Below, piece after piece: positions 46,784 through 59,218 of a DNA stretch of 64,000 bases; within the stretch, counting starts at the first letter, position 1; each line of letters opens with the position of its first letter. The notes beneath the pieces are model-generated. The model was not told the DNA's origin and did no database searches. It saw only the letters and a program-made list of their open reading frames with translations. This DNA is from Ustulina deusta (taxonomy: Eukaryota; Ascomycota; Sordariomycetes; Xylariales; Xylariaceae), in the NCBI GenBank assembly GCA_023159155.1, contig JAJNNX010000001.1:558001-622000 (forward strand), given 5' to 3'. A program made the translations under genes and the position numbers.

Positions 46784-47740
46784 TCATCTCGTAGACGCTG
46801 TAGATGGGGCTGGTGATTGTGATGCTTCTTTCAGAGATGCGATGTTCTCGTCAATGATAGCGATTTCGGTATCAAGTCGGAGAATCTTCTCTTCTATCTT
46901 GTCCATGTAATCTCTATCGGATAGTCGCTGAAGGGGACTCCATTTTGAATCGAGCCAATTCGTCTTCGGTTTCGACGCAGTACCCTGAGCTAGTTGAGAC
47001 AAATATGAACTTCCAGCTCCTAGGGTGCCAAAGACAAGCATCCCTGGGAAAATGTTTCTGGGGCCACCTGAGAAAGATGAGAGCTGGTTCGAAGAAGCGT
47101 TCAGGGAAGAGAGCATTACTTACGGATCATACCCCCAACCATACCCGATACACTGCCAGCCACTGCATCTACTTTGACCAAGTCCAGGGAACTTAGGTTC
47201 TCCTCACCTCCCAATGCATGCCAAAGGAGGCCTCTGGAAGCTGGTGCGAATTAGTGCATGCCCCCAACAGAGATTTGAGACCTGGAATCTCACCTATATA
47301 ACTCGAGCCTAAAGCGAACCATTGAAGGCCAGCGAACAGTGCAAATAAGGTAGGTGGCCCAGAACGTAGAATGCCAGTACTAGCACCCAAAACGAGGCCA
47401 ATTCCACCTACACAGGGCCGTTTAGCAAGAGCGCAAAGATGAAACGGCCGGGGAGTTAATACTAACCTGTGACCATACCAGTCTGGAGGGACTTGTTACC
47501 TATCTGCCATAGCTCCGTAGCTGATGGCATTTCTCGCGTTTCTCTATACCCAGGGCCTTCAACTTTAGGCCCCGGGCGCTCAGTTGAAGGCAGAGCCGGG
47601 GTTTGGCTTAATGAAGGACTGCTCGTCTTGGGAGGAACCGAGGGGGGAGGTGATGATGATAATGAGGATGATGGTTGTTCTTGTTGTTGTTCTTTTTGCT
47701 GCTGAGAGGTGGGTTGGGGCCACAAAGACCAAGGAGCCAT
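46784..47740 (-). CDS. Tim17-like membrane protein with C-terminal coiled coil
   Basis: Four exons, 47740-47467, 47407-47294, 47240-47124 and 47067-46784 (introns 59, 53 and 56 bp), give 262 aa. The N-terminus is Gln/Ser/Pro-rich. The middle has glycine-rich hydrophobic segments (TGMVTGGIGLVLGASTGI, LFALFAGLQWFALGSSYI, AVAGSVSGMVGGMIR, MLVFGTLGAGSSYL) with the spacing and GxxxG character of Tim17/Tim22/Tim23-family proteins. A short charged coiled coil (DYMDKIEEKILRLDTEI) closes it. It is probably a mitochondrial inner-membrane protein. It is not the canonical Tim17, Tim22 or Tim23, and its precise role is unknown. Confidence 0.75.
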
Positions 47741-48950
47741 CTTGATTCGAATTTATATCGAAGTAGGTGATACGAAATCCGACAGGATGCTGTACGGCAC
47801 GTAGATACTTTGGTGAAGTGAATTGAGATGAACTAGAATCTCCTCAATATGCTGGATGAGGCTCGGGAAGCGTCGGAACTGCGAACAACTTGGACAGAAG
47901 ACCTCTGAGACCTCCAAATCCAAATAAATCGGCCTGATTGTTGGCTTTCGCTTATAACCCAAGGGCGGCTACCAATTATCTAGGAATTATAATGAGATGG
48001 AATGAGACAGGAGGTTGAATAAAGCAATAACGCGATGAAGAAAATGAGGCAGTTGAAAGTTTGTACACGGACTGACTGGGGTCCTGCCCGGTGCTGGACT
48101 GCCCAGACAGTGGTAAGTACCATGTCAGGTACCTCGAAGTAGCTCATGGTGTACCTCGCTCACAAAGACTACATATGCACGACCTACATGCAGTCCATGA
48201 TCCCACTGAATCCTCGTACAGTAATACACACTAGATTAGATCAGCATGGGCTGGCATTAGGCACATTCACATCAATCAATTGAACCGCCAATGGCCTGAT
48301 TTGTTCGATTGCCTTGTGTCTTTCTCGAGATATGTAACCACCAGTAGTCGAGAGAAATGTCAAACTGGCCACAATGGAGAGCACACAGCGATAAGATATA
48401 TTGTCGATACCTAATATTTGCCTGACAGTAACCTCGCAGGGACACACCACATTAAAACAGCTGCAACTAGCGTACATTACCTGCCGAGGACAGGTTGATA
48501 GGACAGGTTGATAGGTACCTTTAGTGTCTGTGCTGGTACACAGGTAGGCTTAGCGCCGCGCTCTCTCCATCACTAACTGAGGTGGGAGAATTGGCCCAAG
48601 CGGCCTCCCCACCAGAACCTTGCAATTGCCCAGCACCCAAAATTACCCTCCTCAGCGATTAAATTTTTCTTCCGAAGAGGCAAGCGTCTCCCCTTGCCAA
48701 ACCCTCCCGGAGACCACCTCTGAGATCCAGCCGTCTGCCAATCGACCCAGCCTCGCCGAGATTGGCGACAATACCCAAGTTGCTCACTGTCTGTCAAGAC
48801 CACACCCGTCCAACTGCCGATCGATCAATCGACCGACCGCCTGCAGTCTGCCCGGCCTGTCGCTGTCGCTCCCGACCACGCGCGACGCTCCAGCCCTCCA
48901 GCCCGCCAGCCGACCGCACATCGTTGCGCATCTCTCCCAACACCGCCATC
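47741..48950. other. Divergent promoter region, Tim17-like / eIF4B-like
   Basis: About 1.2 kb between divergent genes. The part before the eIF4B-like start (about 48620-48950) is CT- and CA-rich and GC-rich, typical of an active fungal 5' UTR. A 13-bp direct repeat GGACAGGTTGATA lies at about 48487-48512. No gene seen. Confidence 0.65.
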
Positions 48951-51161
48951 ATGCGTATGTTGCCGCTCCCTCGTCAGCCTGCCCTACCCACTGTTCTGTG
49001 CTGACATGCATGTCCGATGTAGCGCCCAAGAAGAAGGAGCAGCAGCAGAAGATGTCCCTCGGGGCCTTCTTGCATGAAGAGAGTCAGTCCCTTTGATCCC
49101 CTTCCTGCCCTACCCCGCTGTCGATGCGGCTCCGAGCAGCACGCACTGACAGATACGTCTAGAGTACGGTGGATCCTGGGCTGATGAAGTCGAGGATGTT
49201 GTCGGTATGTCCAAATCCCACATGTCACCCTATCACATGCGTGTTGCTCACTGACAATCGCCAGGCTCCCAGCCGCTGCCGCCCTCGACTGTCGACCGCA
49301 AGGCTGGCTACTCCAGCTACTCTGGTGGCTATGGCTCCAGCAGCAACGATCGAGGTGCGCCATCACGTCGTCTTGTTCCCCGGCGCCTGATCTCTTGTTT
49401 GCAGCGCTAATATCAATTCAATCAACACAGCCTATGCCCCTCGTGACTCCTTCCCGACTCAGCTTCCTACCAAGCCCCCTTACACCGCTCATCTCGGAAA
49501 TCTCTCCTACGAAGCGTCTAGCGAGAGTGTCACTGATTTCTTTAGCGACTGCGAGATTACTAGCGTTCGCATCATTGAAGACCGGGTCGAGCAACGTCCT
49601 AAAGGATTCGCTTATGCCGAATTCGCTACCCTCGATGGCCTCAAAAAGGCACTAACTCTAGATGGATCAAGCTTCCAGGGCCGAACTATCAAGGTCAGGA
49701 TCGCGGACCCTCGTAAGTGAACATGGATTTGTTGATGTTCGTGGACACGCCTGCTAAGTTGAATGCATAGCTAAGGAACGTGATAATCGTGGTGACTCGG
49801 CTCGAGATCTGACTAGTTGGGAACGGAAAGGCCCCCTAGCGGATGACCCCTCTCGGAACAGCAGCCGACGCCCCAACGATTTTGGTGAGCGTCGTACCCC
49901 CAGCTTCCGTGAGGGGCCGGCAGATGATGGAAAGGTACGGGACTTTGGAAACTGGGAGCGACGAGGCCCTCTGTCTCCTCTCCCACCGCCGGAGCGCTCC
50001 ATGTCGCGCACCGACAGCCGCCCCAGGGGAAGTGACGCCGGCCGCGGAGATGCTTTCCGACAAGATCGTAAAGGTTCGCCTGCGACGTGGGGCGAAGGAC
50101 GCCAGGAGGGCTCCCGACCTCCTAGAGAATTTAGAGATCGACCAGAACGTCCAGAGCGGGCTCCCACGGCTGCCGAGCTCGATAATCAATGGCGTAGCAA
50201 TATGCGCCCCGACGCGTCTGTCAAGTCTCCAGAACAATCCCGCGAAGGTAGCGAAGCACCACCTTCGCCAGCTGGTCCAGGCCCCGCTGTTCTTGCCACC
50301 GGTGGTCGCCCCAGACTCCAACTTGCGAAGCGAACAGTCTCAGATGCCCCAGATGTTTTATCGCCAAATGCAGCCGGCGACGTGAAAGCAAGCCCCTTTG
50401 GTGCTGCCCGTCCTATTGATACGGCAGCAAAGGAGCGCGAGATTGCTGATAAGCGAGACCAGGTGTTGAAGGAAAAGAAAGAAGCCGAGGAGAAGGCAAA
50501 GGAAGACCGTCGCGTAGCCAAGGAGGCGGCTGCAAAGGAAGCTGCTGAGAAGCTTGCTGCTGAGAAGCTTGCCGCTGAGAAGGCTGCCACTGAGAAGGCT
50601 GCCACTGAGAAGGCCGCCACTGAGAAGGCCGCTACTGAGAAGGCCGCCACTGAGAAGGCTGCTACTGAGAAGGCTGCTACTGAGAAGGCTGCCGCTGAGA
50701 AGGCCGCCGCTGATGCTGAAGCAGCCAAGGCAGAGGCAACCGAGGAGAAAACCGAGGTTCCCGTCGAATCTAAGGAACTGTCGACAGAAACTGCCGAGAA
50801 TGGAACCGCTGGAGACCAAAAGTTGTCCTCTAGGCCCAAAGAGAGCCACCAGAACCCTAAGTCACGAGCAGTAGAGAGCGGCAACTGGCGGACAGCATCA
50901 GGAGAGCAGCGGCAGGGCCGTGGTGGTTACGTTAATGCACCACGCGGCCGTGGAGATGCTCGAGGACGTGGTGCGCCTCGTGGCCCTCGTGGCAGTTACG
51001 AAGGCAGAGGCTCACGTGCAAATGGAAACCCTCCTCCTCCTGCTGCTGCACAGCAACCTACACAACCCGCGTCTGCTACCACCGAAGCTGAGGGCGCCCC
51101 TGCCCAAGATCCTGATGGCTGGACCACTGTACCGTCAAAAGGCCGTCGCCAGCGCGTCTGA
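48951..51161 (+). CDS. eIF4B-like translation initiation factor (RRM protein)
   Basis: Six exons, 48951-48954, 49023-49082, 49163-49204, 49265-49354, 49431-49712 and 49771-51161, give 622 aa. Exon 1 codes only the ATG plus one base. The N-terminus (PPKKKEQQQKMSLGAFLHEE, then GGSWADEVED) is typical of fungal eIF4B. One RRM lies at about 83-158, with RNP2 HLGNLS and RNP1 KGFAYAEF. An Arg/Asp/Gly-rich region follows, with repeated WERRGPL and WERKGPL motifs. The stretch at about 419-473 consists of eleven EKAAT-like pentapeptides that should form a long charged helix. The end is RGG-rich and finishes DPDGWTTVPSKGRRQ. It stimulates eIF4A helicase and 40S recruitment (family knowledge). Yeast orthologue Tif3. 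Confidence 0.93.
50547..50711 (+). repeat. 15-bp coding minisatellite (11 units)
   Basis: Eleven in-frame tandem units of about GAGAAGGCTGCCACT encode EK(A/L)A(A/T) pentapeptides within the eIF4B-like gene. Most variation between units is synonymous (GCT/GCC). Confidence 0.95.
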
Positions 51162-52042
51162 AGTAACATGACCGACGGTCTGTATAAAACCAGATTTCTG
51201 ATAACCCAGGCTATCTGGGAGGGGTCACCACTGGCGTTTTGATTGGCCTTATCAATACGAAAATTTCTCTCTGATCTTTATTTGCTACCTTCCTACCCGG
51301 GCGACCGGTTCTTAAACCTAACTCTGACGTCGCAATGGTGGTGCCGGCGCATCTATATCTTCTGCTTCGGATCTTGACGATGTGCTGAAAATCACTAGCT
51401 TTTACTGGATACCCCGCCCTTTCGGTTAATCCTGCAGTCGGAATCTCCCCCGGTAACATTTCGACTTCCCCCCGCTATCTTTTCGGCCGCTGTGTCCTCA
51501 GACGTAGAATTTTACCTAATACACGCAGACACTTAATCAGATGAAAGCCAAGCGATCACTGTCAAAGTCCAGGAGTGCAAGAACACAGTTTGTAGGCAGC
51601 ACGCATAAACGCGACGTTACAGGATGACGAATGGTGTTGATAGGAAGGGATGATGATGAAGGGTTACGGATTGTCTCTATTCGTGAGTTTTGTCCTTGAC
51701 GAGCAGGAAGGGTTACGACGGTCGGTTGATTAGGGAATCTCTTCAGTGGGGCGGATGTCTCTAGCATTTTGTTCATAGACGTCGGTATAGGGAATGGCCA
51801 ACGAAAAGTTCCATGAAGTTATGCATCGGGTGTCGGGAAAAATCCATTCTGGTGTATCGATGTGACGATAATGGTCATGATGTTAGGTCGCCGCCCACAT
51901 TCTCTCGGCTTGGAGTTCACAGGTGTCCGGATTAACATTGGAATAAATAAAGTCTACACGTATTATCTGTCTCTCTGGATTATGCCGCCCTAACAAGATA
52001 TTCGATGTTATCCACGCGTGTCCAATAAACACAGCTTATCTC
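51162..52042. other. Intergenic, convergent 3' ends
   Basis: About 0.9 kb between the eIF4B-like and VPS16 stop codons. Short minus-strand frames (51211-51459, 51537-51776) have no features. No gene seen. Confidence 0.65.
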
Positions 52043-54870
52043 CTACTTCTTGAATACCTGAGTTCCCAGCCGCTCAATTTCTCTTCCCTCGGGCGTATTC
52101 TTGCCCGCCGCCTCCAGGAGGCGCATCCACGCCTCGGCATCCTTCGCCTTGACGGCCTCCTCGGCGGCCTTGACGCGCATGCCGCACTTCTCGTACATGG
52201 TGACGGCCGCGCCCGGCTCCAGGTTGGCGCACTTCGGGATAAAGACGGCTGCGAGACGGGCGTTGCCCGCCTGCAAGATCAAGTTGAAGAATGGCTTTAT
52301 TTTCGATGAAATTCCGATTAGCAAGACGGGTTTTTCTTCTTCGGAGATTAGAAGGGAGAAGGGGAAGGGATTCACTCGTGATGAAGAAAGAAACCCTCGC
52401 TTACCTCCCATCCAATCGGGCTTTTTCTGTTCTTGGCAATCTCTTCGATCTCATTCCAGTCGCGTTTTGCGACGAGAGCCCTCAGTCTATTTCGCACATG
52501 ATTAGCATTGTATGTCGTGGTAACTTTAGGTTTTGGATGCCGGGTCCGTGTCGGCTTACCGAATCCACCACGTCACTTTCTCTGGAACCTTGAATTCGCC
52601 TTGGATCCGCTTAGCTTTGTTGGAATATCCTAGATGGATCAACTTATATAGCGTCTCATTGACACTAAGTCCTTTGAAGGAGTCAGTTAGATCTCGGTCT
52701 AGAGCTTCCTGCATCCGCAGTAGTGTTGCGGCTTCCTTCAAGGCGACCAGCTCAAAGTTATTTTCCCTCGAATCAGAGAGTAATTTGGCCGCAAGCGCGA
52801 GCTTGTCTCCCGACGTTCGAGCATCTGGCTGTTGCAGAGCTTCGCGGATGAAAACTCCGGCACCATCTATTCTGCGGTCGTCTTGGTAGTAGAGGTCCTT
52901 TAGTAGCGTATTGTCGCCCTCTAGCATGGCAGAAGACTCCACGAGCGCGGTGGCAGCGGGCCGGGTATTGATAACGCGGAAGAACGAGGCGAGGGGCAGT
53001 TTCTTCTTGAGCTGGAGGAGTACAAAGAAAATCAGATCCGTGTCGCCGCTCTCGATGGCCTTGTCTAGAGCAATTTCGTCCTCCTCCATACTCAGAAGAA
53101 GTGGTACCTGGCGACCGGCACGCGGTTCGTGGTTGAGAAGTTCGGTAGCAAGCCGACCACGGCCTTCATCGTAAGCAGCACGTGCAATGGTCTCAAACGA
53201 TATACCGGGCTTGCCGGCGAGCTTCTCCACGACCATGCGGCAGATCGTACTGTCATCTTCTGCACCAGTTCGTACTTTGGCCGAAGCCCAATGGACGTAG
53301 ATGCGATCTGTCGGCAGGCGCAAATATCCGGCGACTTTGAGGGCGAGAAGATACTCGTGTCGGTTAATGAGCCTTTGTATCAAGCCTTCTGGTGTAAGAC
53401 GCTGGTATTGCTCGTATGATACGGGCAACCCAATCTCGTAATAGCGAACGGCATTGAGAACCCTCAGTGTTTCACACATATCGACGAAATCGTCGCTATT
53501 GTAGATATCGAGGACAGACTTGCCGAAGGACGCTGCTTTAAGGAGCTGTTTCTGCCAGTGAACACTGAATTCGTGCCCGGCCGCTGCGACGCAGGTGTCA
53601 ACTGCCTCCACAAGGTTCGATCTGATAAGCTGAATATTATCGTCTGCTTTTGGCGACTGGTTCTCGAGCTGCTCAACTGCGTCCAGAAGAACAGAAGCTG
53701 GTGATTCAGTGCCATAGCGGAAGACTTCGTCAGTAACATCTGGCACTTTTTGGACGAAATCGCAAACATCATTGGTCAAAAGGCGAACACCATCGTGATC
53801 TGCGATTATTAGTTTTGGCTTTGTTGGAGATGCGTAGGTCTTACCGGCAATTACATGAACGCGACCCTCGTATACGAAGCTTGCGACGGCACTGTTGGGT
53901 CCAACTACGTTTACTTCATCCTCCCAGGCAATGACGACGGCGTCGTTACCGCACCACTGTAGGTACTTCGGTGTAATCTGAGACCGTGAATCGTATTCGC
54001 TTAGCCGATCTTGGAAGTCCGACGTAATAACGTGGGTTTTGCCATCTGCGGCGTAGAGAGCCGCAAATTTACCGTTCGGTGAAGCACTGATGTGGGCGAA
54101 GGGCCCGATATCAAGGAATCGATCTTCACAATCGGTGGCGTCCACAACATAAACGGTCTTTCCAATGCTCAATAGCGCCTCAACAGACCGTGATAGAGTA
54201 GAGCTTGGAGAAATAATAGCCCAAGAGTGAATCTCGCCCTCTGGCGGTGTGGCCAGTATTTTCGGCCGCGGTTCGTCGTACGATGATACCGACACGAGAG
54301 CGTTGTTCGTAAGCAGTGCTACCATGCCATGATCGTAGAATCGGCACGAGTGCACGCCAAAGTCCTCAGCCTCGCGTCCCAGGGAGAACTGAGTGAACTC
54401 GCCTTGCAGGTCGTAATAGCAACGGACGGTGCCATCGTAGCTCACGACTAGCAATTTCTCATCTTCAGACCATCCAAGCCCCTTTACGGAGCCCTTATCC
54501 CAAGCAATGCTCTTGAGCAACTTGCCTGCGCAGCTATATATATCAATGCTCGGCTTTGCAGATTGATTAGGCCGATAAGTTACGATGCGAGTCTCATCCC
54601 GACAAATTGCTGCGTGACGTCAGTGAGGTATTCGCTTCGCACATAACAACCAGCAATCTCAATACAACACGCCGTGAGAGGCGGGAGACTGCTCTACAAA
54701 AAAGGAACATCAAATGCTATCTCACCTACAGCGCCTCCGTAAGGAGCTCCGGCAACGATGTAATTGTCCAGGTCCAGATCCTGGTCGAAGACGGCGGTAT
54801 AGAGCTGGGTCTTGCGATAAAAACGGTCGCCGACCTTCTCCCACCCCGCAGTCGGATTCGTAGCCTCCAT
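52043..54870 (-). CDS. Vps16, HOPS/CORVET core subunit
   Basis: Four exons, 54870-54726, 54609-52560, 52486-52405 and 52294-52043 (introns 116, 73 and 110 bp), give 842 aa, a normal length for Vps16. The N-terminal half is a beta-propeller (Vps16_N) with NYIVAGAPYGGAVA, AWDKGSVKGLGWSEDEKLLV and GKFAALYAADGKTHVITSDF. The C-terminal half is an alpha-solenoid (Vps16_C) with YLLALKVAGYLRLP, ARAAYDEGRGRLATELLNHE and the closing segment NEIEEIAKNRKSPIGWEPFF. It is a shared core of the HOPS and CORVET tethering complexes at endosomes and the vacuole, binding Vps33 (family knowledge). Nothing unusual seen. Confidence 0.96.
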
Positions 54871-56265
54871 TCTTTTTAGAGCCACCTTACCATCCTGATA
54901 GCATTGTGGGCTCGGTCGTCTCAAGCGTATAGGGTCAAGTTGGTATGATTGGGCGAGGCAGACAAGCACAGAGGCAGGGAGGGTCAACAGGTTGGGAGGC
55001 TGGTGAGTTGTATTACTTGTGGCTGGAGCCTGGGGCTGGAACTGGATACCAGACTACCTCGAAATAAGATATGATTATGTAATACACTCGTGACTACTAC
55101 CTAGTAGTACATCGGAACTCTACAATACCAAGCAGCCGTGGATTTTGTTAAATCCGTCACATTTGCCCGTTAAGCATTTCTATGAGGAGGGCACCGTCGT
55201 CCTTCTCTATATATGTCGTTCGTCACATCATGTCATCACGTTAATTTCTTAGAGATTATTCCAGGATTGCATATCTCATATCAAGGAGTTGCCGGTGTAG
55301 TATCACATAACTTCAATTGATTAGTCTAATTACCCTATTGACATGATGGCGGCAAAGTCGACAAGACCTTGAACCCTTCCGTCTCAGGATAGACTCGCTA
55401 CTCTCCGTCACGATCCCAACTGTACAACGTTTGAACAGGATCTCGGCCGAGACGATGTATTGGTCGAGCTCCGCGCCACTCACGCTCTGTACCAGATCTT
55501 ACTTTGTGGGACATTGAAAGTCTTCATCCCGTGTAGTTCAAAAGCGAACGGCCTCAGGCAAGGCGCACTGGATAATTGTGTTTCGTCGAGCCCATCCAGA
55601 TTTGATCAATAGCTAGAACGTCGCTCCATTATACTTCAATATCTGCTCTTGACAGCATATTCGGAGACGTAGCTATTGCTGCAGCATAAGTAGATAGCGC
55701 GTATTGAAGGCAGGCTTTTTTTTTTCTTTTCCCAAAGAAAAAAAAGAACAAATGTCCCGCAGGCGAGAACAGGGGTCCTCACGCCGAGGCTGCATCAGGT
55801 TATGTAGCATGATGGGACCACTCCTACGTACCTCCCCTCAGCCATCTTTACACGGTATAGCGGATTAAGCCAATCGAGACTTGTTGGAACTTGGTAGGAT
55901 CATTCAGTTTCATCCAAGCCAATGCGAAGGTCACAGAGCCCATAGTTTTCAGCCAGCAGTGACTATTAATTGGGGGTCATCGGTGCCTGTGGTCTAGGAT
56001 GACACTGTGTTTTATGCCGTTCATCGTGGTCGTTGGCTCATGATTAATTCTTTCCCAATTTTCATCATGTTAAAGCTGCGTTCACTGGTACGCTGCCAGT
56101 CTGCCCTTTGCATGTATTGTCGGATTGATATGCTGGATTATCTTGTTTTGCCAGGAGCAGCTGTGGTACTCTGATGGAGGTTCGTGAGTCCCAACCAGGC
56201 CGATGGAATGGTCAGGACATCCTTAATATATCAGTGAGGACTGGTTAGTTACTACAGTGAGGTTT
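54871..56265. other. Intergenic, VPS16 promoter side
   Basis: About 1.4 kb between VPS16 and FCF2 (both minus strand). A perfect 12-bp inverted repeat (55718-55745) is the only structure noted. No gene seen. Confidence 0.65.
55718..55745. repeat. Perfect 12-bp inverted repeat (T-rich/A-rich hairpin)
   Basis: Arms TTTTTTTTCTTT (55718-55729) and AAAGAAAAAAAA (55734-55745) are exact complements around a 4-base loop, TCCC. It could be a bidirectional transcription-end structure or a simple slippage product. Confidence 0.8.
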
Positions 56266-57167
56266 TCATCCCTTGTAGTTGCGTCCATATCTCTTTTGCA
56301 TCATCTTCTTGTAATGCCCCTTCTTCCCGCTTGTCTTGGCGGCTTGGATCTCGCCATACTTGCTCTTGAATCGTCTAGTTGTATCCTCGGTTTCCAAGAC
56401 GTGTTCGAGGAGGGTTCGCTTCCGTTCCTTCTTTGTCATGCGGCCGCTGAAATAATCAGTCGGCCCAGGTATGACGGTTCCTATTTGTGAGAATTCGGGA
56501 ATGGCTCGCGTGGTATCCTTCTTATAATGGCGCTTGGGATCCAACACGTCTCGCATGTTGAGAAGTTGCAAATCACGGCGAAGCTCGGGCGTTAAATCAG
56601 TAGCAGGTAAGTTGAACCACTGGGGGCCTGCATCCGCTTTATGTGACTGGTTGCCCGCTGTCAGCTTGTGGTCATGAACGAAGGAGCAAGAGTGACAAGG
56701 TGATGAAGCTTCAATCAGCGTAACTATTTTAATGAAATTAGTTGTTGAACCAAATAGGATGGCGGGTTATTAGGCTTACCTATGATATAAATGATCATTC
56801 TGTCGCAAGGACATTGCCCATGACGGGAGTGGTCCTCGCATCAATTGAATTGGGATATTTTCATCAGGAAGCGAGAGGCTGGGACAAGGTGAAGATATTG
56901 AGAACATACCATTTCCTTCCTAGATTTGCGAGCCTCGGGCACCCGCATGGATAGTTCCTGGCCCTGTTGGTGGCGCGGAACTAGAGTGGAATCTTTCGAA
57001 GCGGATGCCGCGGTTGTGATTTTGCAGTTGACGCTCTCATTCTTGGATGTCTGGGGCGCAACGCTTTTGATTTTCTGTGCTTCTTGTTTTTTCAACAGCC
57101 TCGCCTCTGCCTGGTTTAGAAGCTCGTTGATCTGCGCATCAGACAGGCCGATTGCAGTGTCCGCCAT
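56266..57167 (-). CDS. Fcf2, pre-rRNA processing factor
   Basis: Two exons, 57167-56910 and 56646-56266, give 212 aa. The C-terminal Fcf2 domain is unmistakable: GPQWFNLPATDLTPELRRDL, NMRDVLDPKRHYKK, IGTVIPGPTDYFSGRMTKKE and TSGKKGHYKKMMQKRYGR. The N-terminal third is a helical, Lys/Gln-rich segment beginning MADTAIGLSDAQINELLNQA. The nucleolar factor acts in 18S rRNA maturation in the SSU processome (family knowledge). The 263-bp intron is much longer than the others here. I placed its end at CAACCAG before SHKADAGPQW, which keeps phase, but a further small exon inside it cannot be excluded. Confidence 0.9.
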
Positions 57168-59218
57168 GGTGGAATGGTGACAATGCGACGTGCCCGTGTT
57201 GCAGGTTTGGGAGTTGATATTGAGAAAACCATTCCCAGCAATTTTTTCTTTCTGCCTTTTCTTTAGGCTTTCTCCACTGTGGCTGGTAAATACCCTGCAT
57301 GTGGCTGTGTGGTTTCTCGTGGCTTGACCATCAGGTCTGCCAAGGGCTACCGAGGTTGTTCCTGTTATCCCTTAGGTACCAATAGGTACCTACTTAGTGA
57401 AAGGTACCCAGCCAAGAAAACACGAAGCCCCTTGCTCCAAAGGAGGTAAAGTTGATATCAACTGCCGTCTCACACCGGACGGTATACCTGTGAACGAAAT
57501 GGAGGGCACTTTAGCCAAATGTGATGCGATGTCAATAGTTAAATGCATGCGGCCATGTTAAGAAAAAAAAAGCTAGGGCAACCTACCTACATATAACGAA
57601 GAGTATGCAGGTCTACCTACATCATGATAGGATGAAGCTTGCATTCGCATATACAACTGTACCTGCCCACCTCCTATAGGTACTTGTGTACGGGACCTAG
57701 GGTCTTAGTATAGAGGTATTGGTAGCAAACTGAACAGCATCAGATCGTCACATATAGATAGGACTCGGGAGCGATGCTGATGCGTTTCTGCCCAATGCCA
57801 GCGCACCCTCCCACACACTCAGCTGTCAGCCTGTCGCTGTGCTGTGCTGTGCATCTGTACTAAGTACATAAAGTAGTAACAATGGGCTTGATCTTGATAA
57901 GAGCTTATGGGGATCCTCTTCCTTTGTTGCATCCTCGCCTCCCGCCAAAATTGATCAATGAAAGCCTCTGCAGCCAATTGCTTGAAATCAACCATCGTCA
58001 CCTTTCTTCCACAACCCACATTCTGGAAACCTGCCTATTGGGCCACCACAGCCCGTCCCACCCATTTGCACGAGTTCGCGCCACTCCAGAGGCACTGCCA
58101 AGCCGAAAAGGGCATAATTCCACTACAATACAGAATAGTGCATGAACGAGCAGGAACAGACAAACGCAATCTGTACAACTTCTCAATTCTTTTGTGATCT
58201 TGTCCAGATCTCCCCGTACCATTGCAACTGTACGCACAGCCAACAGTGAATCAGGCTTCAGAGGTACCTGCCTGGCGGGGCGGAAAAAAGAGGCCGGCAA
58301 AAGCAAAAACCGCCTCGAACTAGACCTAGAGAGGCTAGATTCGTCGCATCGCCTCCACCCAGCTACCGATCTAAAAAATACCTGATACAAAGTACATACC
58401 TTGCCTTACTCACTTCATCTCCCCTTCACAGAGGTCCAAAATCCTTCCAGTAGGTAGCTCTCCCCCCCGATCTCCCCCGATCCGTCCCTGATTGCCCACT
58501 CAAGCACCAAAAACCCCTCCTTCAACCAATCAATCCAGCCAATCCGTCCTCGACGAAACTCGACTCTGGTCCCAATCATTGGAAGAGCCCATTCGTTACA
58601 TCACTTTATCTGTGTCTTACCTATCTACACTAGTATAGGTGCGCGGGAGATAGTACCGGGCCAATCCTGACGACGCGTGCGCGCAACAGCTCTGCCAGCT
58701 CTCAAGCCCTCCTTGTGCATCGCTTGTAACAGCCCAAGACAAGGTGCGAGACCAAACCAGGCCAGGCCGCCCATCCGACCTCAAACATCCATATTAATGT
58801 CTCCCCCCTAGGCGCAACGACATCATTTCGGCGCATCGATAGCCACACCCTGCCACCTGCTTCCGCCCACTTTTGCGCCTGTCCTTCGGGTGATACCTTG
58901 TGTGTGTCGTGTAGCTCTTCGCGGAAACGGAGTCGATCCGGGAGACACGCTACGTACGGTCGCGAAACCTCGCCATCGCCCCCGAAGATATCAGTTCACT
59001 TACTTGTGATTTCACGCGAAACCCGCTATCCTCAGCCGCGAAACGAACGACATCAGCTGTGACAGGGTGACGTGCGCTTGCCGAAATAAACAAAAGTAGC
59101 TAGAGTGACGTTGACGCTGGCCGTCTTGATCCCAATACCCTATACTCTATTGAAACTATATCGAAAGGGCTGGTTATTTGTCTACCCAGGTGTTTGTTGA
59201 GCTTTCGTATCTACAATC
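57168..59218. other. Divergent promoter region, FCF2 / HAP5
   Basis: About 2 kb between divergent genes, the longest spacer in the housekeeping half. TAGGTA/TACCTA words cluster at 57370-57410 and 57585-57690. The HAP5-proximal 0.8 kb is C/CT-rich with many short upstream frames, suggesting a long 5' leader. A 130-codon minus frame (57998-58390) lacks any domain and I do not call it. Confidence 0.6.

Noticed and set aside
50186..50884. 232- and 163-codon minus frames opposite the eIF4B-like gene, rich in Ser/Ala or Leu/Gly repeats
   Set aside because: Artefacts of the 15-bp repeat read on the wrong strand.
57998..58390. 130-codon minus frame upstream of HAP5
   Set aside because: Mixed composition, no domain, lies in a likely 5' leader; coding not supported.
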